Source: Spirochaetota bacterium (GTDB lineage: Bacteria > Spirochaetota > Spirochaetia > ARS1246). Taken from it: 36,127 bases of DNA. This document shows, piece after piece, positions 31,869 through 36,127 of the stretch. Made by a program: the position numbers and the translations under genes. Within the stretch, counting starts at the first letter, position 1, and each line of letters begins with the position of its first letter. The notes below the pieces were generated by a model. The model was not told the origin of the DNA and ran no database searches. It saw only the letters and a program-made list of their open reading frames with translations. The stretch lies in the NCBI GenBank assembly GCA_024275515.1, contig JAJRYZ010000196.1:1-36127 (forward strand). The letters are read 5' to 3'.

Positions 31869-33290
31869 TCAGCCCCGTCGGCCGAATACCGGCTCGTACC
31901 GTCGACCGGGAACAAGTCTCGATCCGTCGGAGAAACCTTCGGGCCGCCCCTCGAGCTCTTCGATCAGTCGGGCGCGCCAGAGGTCGATTCGGGAGACGTG
32001 CGACGGGTCACCCGACAGATCGTGCGTTTCGGTCGGGTCGTCTCGCAGATCGAAGAACTGTTCCTCGCCCTCCGGAACGCGCCAGATGTACTTTTCCCAC
32101 CCGTCGGTCAGCGCCTGGTACTCGGGGGCGTGTTCGATATGGACGTAGTCGCGCCACTCCCTCTCGTCTCCCCGAAGAAGCGGGAGAAGGCTCTCGCCGT
32201 CGAGGGTCGCAGGTTTTTCGATCCCAGCGAAATCGAGCAATGTCGGCATAATGTCCGCGTGCGTCGCCGGTTCGTCGACGACCGCCCCGGGTCGAAGCTC
32301 GAACCGCTCCGGCGCTCTGATAAGAAAGGGGACTCGCGCCGACGCCTCGTATGGTCTGCTCTTCCGCCACATGTAATGATCGCCGAGCATCTCGCCGTGG
32401 TCGCTCGTAAACACGACGACCGTGTTGCCTCCGGTAATTCGGTCGACCCCCGTAATCGCGTTGAGAAGACGGTTGATCTGGTCGTCGACGTGATTGATCA
32501 ATCCGTAGTACGCCGCGCGTGCCGAGAGAAGGGCTTCACCGGTCAAACGAACGGTCTCGGGCGCCACGAGGCTCTGCCCACCCGAGGCGGTTCCGGCCGG
32601 CGGCGTCGCCCAGTCGCCGATCGCCGGCTCCGGCACGCCGGTTCTGAAATAACGTTCCAGGTAGAACGACGGGGGCTGCAGAGGCGGGTGCGGAGCGATA
32701 AAAGAAACGGTAAGAAAGAAAGGCGCGGAGGTATCGCGCCTTTCGAGAAATCCGAGCGCCCGCATAACCGTCCAGTTCGTAAAGTGCAGATGCTCGTCGA
32801 GGTGCCACGGCTTGGCGGTCCAGTCGTTGTGCATCACTCCGCCGCCGAACCAGCCGCCTGAGTCTCGCGGACCGACCTCCGCGAGCCACCGGTCGTAGTC
32901 GTCCGGGCCCATATGCCCGTTGATTTCCACGGCGTCGTAACCGAAACGCCGATCCGGCGGGTACTGATGCATGCTGCGGCCGACGAGCATCGTCTGGTAG
33001 CCGCGGGCTTTGAGCAGCTGCGGAAGGGTCGTCCGTTCGTGCCACTCGACGCCGTCCCGGTAGCCTACCATTCCGTGATTCGACGGACGCAGGCCGGAGA
33101 GAATCGATCGTCGGGCCGCGATGCAGCTTGGGCACGGCGAGTAGAAATGGGTGAACCGTGCGCCCACGTCGGCAATCGCGTCCATGTTCGGTGTAAGCAG
33201 CACCGGGTGTCCTTCGATACTCAGACAGTCGGCGCGTTGCTGATCGGTCATGATAAGGAGAATATTCGGCGGCATCGGCGCCCCGGGCAT
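31869..33290 (-). CDS. Type I sulfatase, cytoplasmic, CxAxR maturation motif
   Basis: 473 aa from ATG 33290, directly after the stop of the upstream gene; ATG 33275 is an alternative. The N-terminal metal site is NILLIMTDQQRAD. The formylglycine motif is SPCPSCIAARRSILSG, with Cys56 in C-I-A-A-R. The C-x-A-x-R form is typical of substrates of anaerobic sulfatase-maturing enzymes (anSME), while FGE prefers C-x-P-x-R. Further marks are TSDHGEMLGDHYMW and the C-terminal PEGEEQFFDLRDDPTE. No signal peptide, so desulfation would take place in the cytoplasm after uptake. The substrate is presumably a sulfated sugar released from the imported glycan. Confidence 0.9.
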   Translation of the reverse strand: MPGAPMPPNILLIMTDQQRADCLSIEGHPVLLTPNMDAIADVGARFTHFYSPCPSCIAARRSILSGLRPSNHGMVGYRDGVEWHERTTLPQLLKARGYQTMLVGRSMHQYPPDRRFGYDAVEINGHMGPDDYDRWLAEVGPRDSGGWFGGGVMHNDWTAKPWHLDEHLHFTNWTVMRALGFLERRDTSAPFFLTVSFIAPHPPLQPPSFYLERYFRTGVPEPAIGDWATPPAGTASGGQSLVAPETVRLTGEALLSARAAYYGLINHVDDQINRLLNAITGVDRITGGNTVVVFTSDHGEMLGDHYMWRKSRPYEASARVPFLIRAPERFELRPGAVVDEPATHADIMPTLLDFAGIEKPATLDGESLLPLLRGDEREWRDYVHIEHAPEYQALTDGWEKYIWRVPEGEEQFFDLRDDPTETHDLSGDPSHVSRIDLWRARLIEELEGRPEGFSDGSRLVPGRRYEPVFGRRG

Positions 33291-33291
33291 A

Positions 33292-35295
33292 TCAGGCGAC
33301 CTCGACGATTCCAAGCGACCACGGCGCCATCGGCGCTATTCTCACGATCGTCTCTTCCGGCGCGCCGGCGGATTCGAGAGGTTCCGCTTCTCGTTCCGGG
33401 GTAAGCCAGGCGACCGAGTTGCCCGCGCCGTTACGAAGCGTGAGCGACAGCTCCGGAGTCGAGTCGATGCTTACGTTGACAAGCATGACCGACACGAGCT
33501 TTCCGCGGCTGTTAACGCGGGGTATCACGGCCACCTGCGACGGCGTGTGAAGGAAGGCCGGCATCGCGTCGCGAGAAACCCAGTCGGCCGCGCGGAGTAT
33601 CTGATGGCGCTTTGCCGAGTTGACGAGATTCGTCCACAGATTGTATCCGAACACCGCCGCTCGGCCTCCCAGGGAGGTTTCCACCAGGACGCCCGACACT
33701 CCGGTGACGACGGTCTCATCGGTTCGCAGAACGTAGTTTCCGATAATCTCGGCGCGATCGTTTTCGACGACGATCTTGAGCGGCAGTCGCGGTCCCATCG
33801 TCGTGTAAAAATGGTACCAGCTTTGCCCGACGTAGTCCGCGTTCAGAGGATGGTCGGCGGCGATGTCGATGCTCTTAACCTCATCGAACTCTTCGACCTC
33901 GAGCCCGAGAATCCGCTTCAACCCCCGTTCGTTGAGTTTCGCGACCGTGTGCGCGTCGGTGATTACGCCGCAACGAAAAACATCTTCGATCTCTTCGTCG
34001 CTCAACCCGTCGACCGCGGCCGGGTGCAGCAGCAACGCCGGAGTCTGCGGGTTTTGCCAGGTCAGCGGCAATCCGTAGGTTACCGGACCGAATACGTCGG
34101 CGCCTGGAGTGCCTCGGAAACTCGCCCAGGCGAACGGCGGCTTATCGCGCATTTCCATTTTGTAGTGCGTCTCGCTCAATACGATGCCGACGCCGCCGTT
34201 CGTCGTTCCTCTATTGAGCGCGGCGTAGCGCAACAAGAACGGCCGCCACGCCGCCAGTGCGGCCATCAACGGTTCGTGAAACGCCGGCGGCTCGTTCGGA
34301 ATCATGAAGGCGCTGTAACTGAGCGACGTGCATCCGTAGGCGAGATAGATCGCCGATTCCAGAAGCGTCCCGCGGACCGATTTCCCGGAGACGTTATGCG
34401 GGATATTCTCCACCTCGGCCTGGGAAATCGACATATTTCCGGGCATGCGCAGGGTCTGCAGATTCAGGTTCAACGCTTTGTCTAGAACAAGACGCGGCGC
34501 ATGATCGTTGTAATACCCGCCCCCCGGGCGAACCGCCGAAGGTTTACCGGTAATTTTGCGGATTCCTTCGAATAGACGGTGGAAGTTGCCGCCCGAGTAC
34601 GAGCTCCACGCGAACGACGCCTGCTGGACGCCGACGGTCGACTCCGGGGAAACCCGCATAACCGCATCGGCCACCGCCGAAGCGACCAGGAGAAGAGTCT
34701 CCTGGTTGTACCGGACGAACAGCTCCCGCACGGCGCTCGAATCCGGATCGTTGATCGCGTCCACGAGCTCTTCGCGCGCGTAGTCCCGCCGGCAGAAACG
34801 GTTGAACTCCGAAACGCATCGATCGCAGAAGCAGCCGTACTCGACCGGATGGTGGTGATGCATCCGCAGATCGTCGTCGATCCACACGTAGTCGGGCTTG
34901 ATGCGCGCGTAGTAGGAGGTGAGCGTCGAGACGTAGTCGAGAAAACGCGGGTCCCGCGGACAGCAGCAGTAGCGCGCGTGCGCGCCGTCGGGGCCGACCA
35001 TGTCGTCCCAATCGAATCCGGAGAAGTCCTGCACCCTCGCGTACGAACCGTGGCCGAGAGTATTGGATATCTGAAGACTTGCGCCGATGCCTCTGCCGCG
35101 AACGTAGGCGGCGGCTTCCACGATTCTATCCGCGATCTCTCTGTGGCGGTCGAGCGTCGGGTAACCGTAGGAAGTCGAGAACCACACTTCATCGCACGAG
35201 CCTCTGTGGCGAGTGAAAATGTCGACGAACGCGACCAGATTATCGAAGTCGCTCTGCTGCTTCGCGCCCAGGCGCATACTGTAAAACGGCGTCAT
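33292..35295 (-). CDS. Putative glycoside hydrolase (TIM-barrel, GH42/GHL-like), first gene of the operon
   Basis: 667 aa from ATG 35295, with agaggga about eight bases upstream. The longer frame to 35397 is excluded because it would start inside the -35 box of the promoter. The N-terminal ~350 residues look like a TIM barrel with DYVWIDDDLRMHHHH and a cysteine cluster (GCFCDRCVSEF) resembling the C-x-x-C region of GH42-like beta-galactosidases. The middle resembles a trimerisation (class-I-glutamine-amidotransferase-like) domain and the end a beta-sandwich (WSLGIVEV). No exact family can be given. No signal peptide. It leads a tightly spaced operon with the sulfatase and is divergent from the LacI regulator. 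Confidence 0.7.
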   Translation of the reverse strand: MTPFYSMRLGAKQQSDFDNLVAFVDIFTRHRGSCDEVWFSTSYGYPTLDRHREIADRIVEAAAYVRGRGIGASLQISNTLGHGSYARVQDFSGFDWDDMVGPDGAHARYCCCPRDPRFLDYVSTLTSYYARIKPDYVWIDDDLRMHHHHPVEYGCFCDRCVSEFNRFCRRDYAREELVDAINDPDSSAVRELFVRYNQETLLLVASAVADAVMRVSPESTVGVQQASFAWSSYSGGNFHRLFEGIRKITGKPSAVRPGGGYYNDHAPRLVLDKALNLNLQTLRMPGNMSISQAEVENIPHNVSGKSVRGTLLESAIYLAYGCTSLSYSAFMIPNEPPAFHEPLMAALAAWRPFLLRYAALNRGTTNGGVGIVLSETHYKMEMRDKPPFAWASFRGTPGADVFGPVTYGLPLTWQNPQTPALLLHPAAVDGLSDEEIEDVFRCGVITDAHTVAKLNERGLKRILGLEVEEFDEVKSIDIAADHPLNADYVGQSWYHFYTTMGPRLPLKIVVENDRAEIIGNYVLRTDETVVTGVSGVLVETSLGGRAAVFGYNLWTNLVNSAKRHQILRAADWVSRDAMPAFLHTPSQVAVIPRVNSRGKLVSVMLVNVSIDSTPELSLTLRNGAGNSVAWLTPEREAEPLESAGAPEETIVRIAPMAPWSLGIVEVA

Positions 35296-35368
35296 CAATG
35301 GCTCCCTCTGCGCGTTCACGCATCGACTCATGATTCGCAACCGGTAGTCGCCGGCGAAACGGAACATC

Positions 35369-35397
35369 AGTATAGGGGCGACCCCGTTTTCTGTCAA
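35369..35397 (-). promoter_or_regulatory. Promoter of the GH-sulfatase-isomerase operon
   Basis: On the minus strand TTGACA (35397-35392), a 17-base spacer and TATACT (35374-35369): nearly consensus. Transcript start near 35362, leader ~67 bases to ATG 35295. Such a strong core promoter implies control by repression. Confidence 0.75.
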
Positions 35398-35403
35398 ATC
35401 CGT

Positions 35404-35420
35404 TTTCGCAAATTGCGAAA
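35404..35420. promoter_or_regulatory. Candidate LacI-family operator
   Basis: tttcgcaaattgcgaaa is a perfect inverted repeat (8-bp arms, 1-bp centre) lying between the divergent promoters of the operon (35369-35397) and of the LacI gene (35429-35457). Position and symmetry fit a site for the LacI-family protein encoded at 35524, serving both as catabolic operator and for autoregulation. Confidence 0.6.
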
Positions 35421-35428
35421 TTTTCGCG

Positions 35429-35457
35429 TTGTTTTTTCGCGGTCTTTTCCCTATATT
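35429..35457 (+). promoter_or_regulatory. Promoter of the LacI-family regulator gene
   Basis: TTGTTT (35429-35434), 17-base spacer, TATATT (35452-35457). Transcript start near 35464, leader ~60 bases to ATG 35524. The -35 box begins eight bases after the palindrome. Confidence 0.5.
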
Positions 35458-35523
35458 GAATGCCTAGCGGGCGGCGTCGTGCATGTTCGTGGCGTCGTAC
35501 CCACCACGCGCAGGGCATGGGGA

Positions 35524-36127
35524 ATGGCAAAGCTTCAGGACATCTCGCAGAAGACCGGATTCAGCGTATCCACCGTTTCGAAAGCGCTTCGTGGCTTGAG
35601 AGAGATAAGCGTGGAAACGCGCCGGAAAGTCGCCCGTGCGGCCAAAGAGTTGGGATACTCGGAGAAGCGCGGCAGGACGATCGAGCAGGCGGAAGACAAT
35701 CTCGGGACGCTCGGGGTTATTTGTCTGGAGATCAGAAGCGGCTACTATGCGGCGATCGTGAGCGCGGTGGAAGCGGAACTCGAGCGAAGAGGGTACGCGA
35801 TGCTGCTCGGGCTTTCCGATTTCAAATACGAGCGCGAGGTCTTGCTGTTGGAGCGCTTCTGTCGGCGAGGCGTCGGCGGAATCATCTGCATCACCAACAC
35901 CGAGAGAATCGACGACGATCTGAGAGCGTTTCGGGAGAAGTACGACATACCCGTGGTCCTGCTCGCGACCGCGACCGGCATCGAAGATTTCGACTACGTA
36001 AGGCCCAACGACGATCTCGGCGCCCGGCTGGCCGTGGAGCATCTCCTGGAGCTGGGTCACACCGCGATCGGATTCGTGGGCGATGCGCTCTGCGAACGGC
36101 GGCTTCGTTTGTTGGAGGAAGTTTTGG
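35524..36127 (+). CDS. LacI-family transcriptional regulator, 3'-truncated by window edge
   Basis: 201 codons are present before the window ends. The N-terminal helix-turn-helix is canonical (KLQDISQKTGFSVSTVSKAL, then ETRRKVARAAKELGYS). It is followed by the periplasmic-binding-protein-like sensor domain (LGVICLEIRSGYYAAIVSAV; GVGGIICITN; VRPNDDLGARLAVEHLLELG; HTAIGFVGD). ATG 35524 gives the standard LacI start; in-frame GTG 35479 is less likely. The ribosome-binding site is weak (agggcatgggga). It is divergent from the nine-gene catabolic locus and very probably its sugar-responsive repressor, acting through the palindrome at 35404-35420. Confidence 0.92.
   Translation, partial: MAKLQDISQKTGFSVSTVSKALRGLREISVETRRKVARAAKELGYSEKRGRTIEQAEDNLGTLGVICLEIRSGYYAAIVSAVEAELERRGYAMLLGLSDFKYEREVLLLERFCRRGVGGIICITNTERIDDDLRAFREKYDIPVVLLATATGIEDFDYVRPNDDLGARLAVEHLLELGHTAIGFVGDALCERRLRLLEEVL

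Noticed and set aside
1-36127. CRISPR array, tRNA or rRNA genes
   Set aside because: No regularly spaced repeats beyond the pairs listed, and no cloverleaf or rRNA-like sequence was seen on either strand.

Overview
The window reads as chromosomal DNA of a GC-rich (about 60%) bacterium, most probably a spirochaete of the Spirochaetaceae type. The signs are a lipoprotein with a TvpA-like (SUMF1/C-type lectin) fold, a substrate-binding protein whose signal peptide ends in a 'VFAGGTGEA'-like site, and LplB/LplC-type sugar permeases paired with a YesM/YesN-type two-component system. The phylum is an inference from gene content, because no rRNA or housekeeping marker is present.

Region A (1-6613) is an accessory, partly degraded zone. 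It opens with the last 11 codons of one SUMF1-fold gene and a complete paralogue (284-1483). The 3' end of the complete gene has the form of a diversity-generating-retroelement (DGR) variable region: at least eleven scattered surface-type codons all end in C (NNC), set in a frame typical of DGR lectin folds. Both gene ends share the last coding bases plus about 30 non-coding bases, and each is followed at once by a different perfect hairpin, as at known mutagenic-homing targets. No reverse transcriptase or template repeat lies in the window. Next come an LPP20/DUF4384-like envelope protein (1863-3491), a secreted six-haem cytochrome c with its own strong promoter (3939-5123), a frameshifted remnant of a caspase-like (peptidase C14) gene (about 5157-5430, minus strand) and a DNA methyltransferase cut off before its C-terminal motifs (5667-6386).

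Region B (6614-22848) is a glycan-uptake cluster: a TIM-barrel epimerase/isomerase (minus), two permeases, a large lipoprotein solute-binding protein, an unclassified Fn3-containing glycosidase-like protein, a GH31 alpha-xylosidase-like enzyme and a GH38 alpha-mannosidase-like enzyme with an odd four-cysteine insert. A response regulator and histidine kinase run convergently. The three glycosidase-like enzymes lack signal peptides, so the model is import of an oligosaccharide followed by cytoplasmic dismantling. The gaps on both sides of this cluster carry the same 29-bp direct repeat (27/29 identical), and arginine codon choice inside differs by eye from the flanks, so the cluster may have been acquired as a unit.

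Region C (23280-36127) is a second carbohydrate locus of nine minus-strand genes plus a divergent LacI-family regulator that runs off the right edge. In transcription order it encodes a GH-like TIM-barrel protein, a sulfatase, a URO-D-family protein, a short neutral-ceramidase-family protein, an L-fucose/L-arabinose isomerase-family protein, a solute-binding protein, two permeases and a second URO-D-family protein. Near-consensus promoters precede the first gene (35369-35397) and the solute-binding gene (27902-27930). A perfect 17-bp inverted repeat between the divergent promoters (35404-35420) is the best candidate operator for the LacI regulator. The gene set suggests use of a sulfated, probably deoxyhexose-containing glycan inside the cell; the exact substrate cannot be read from sequence.
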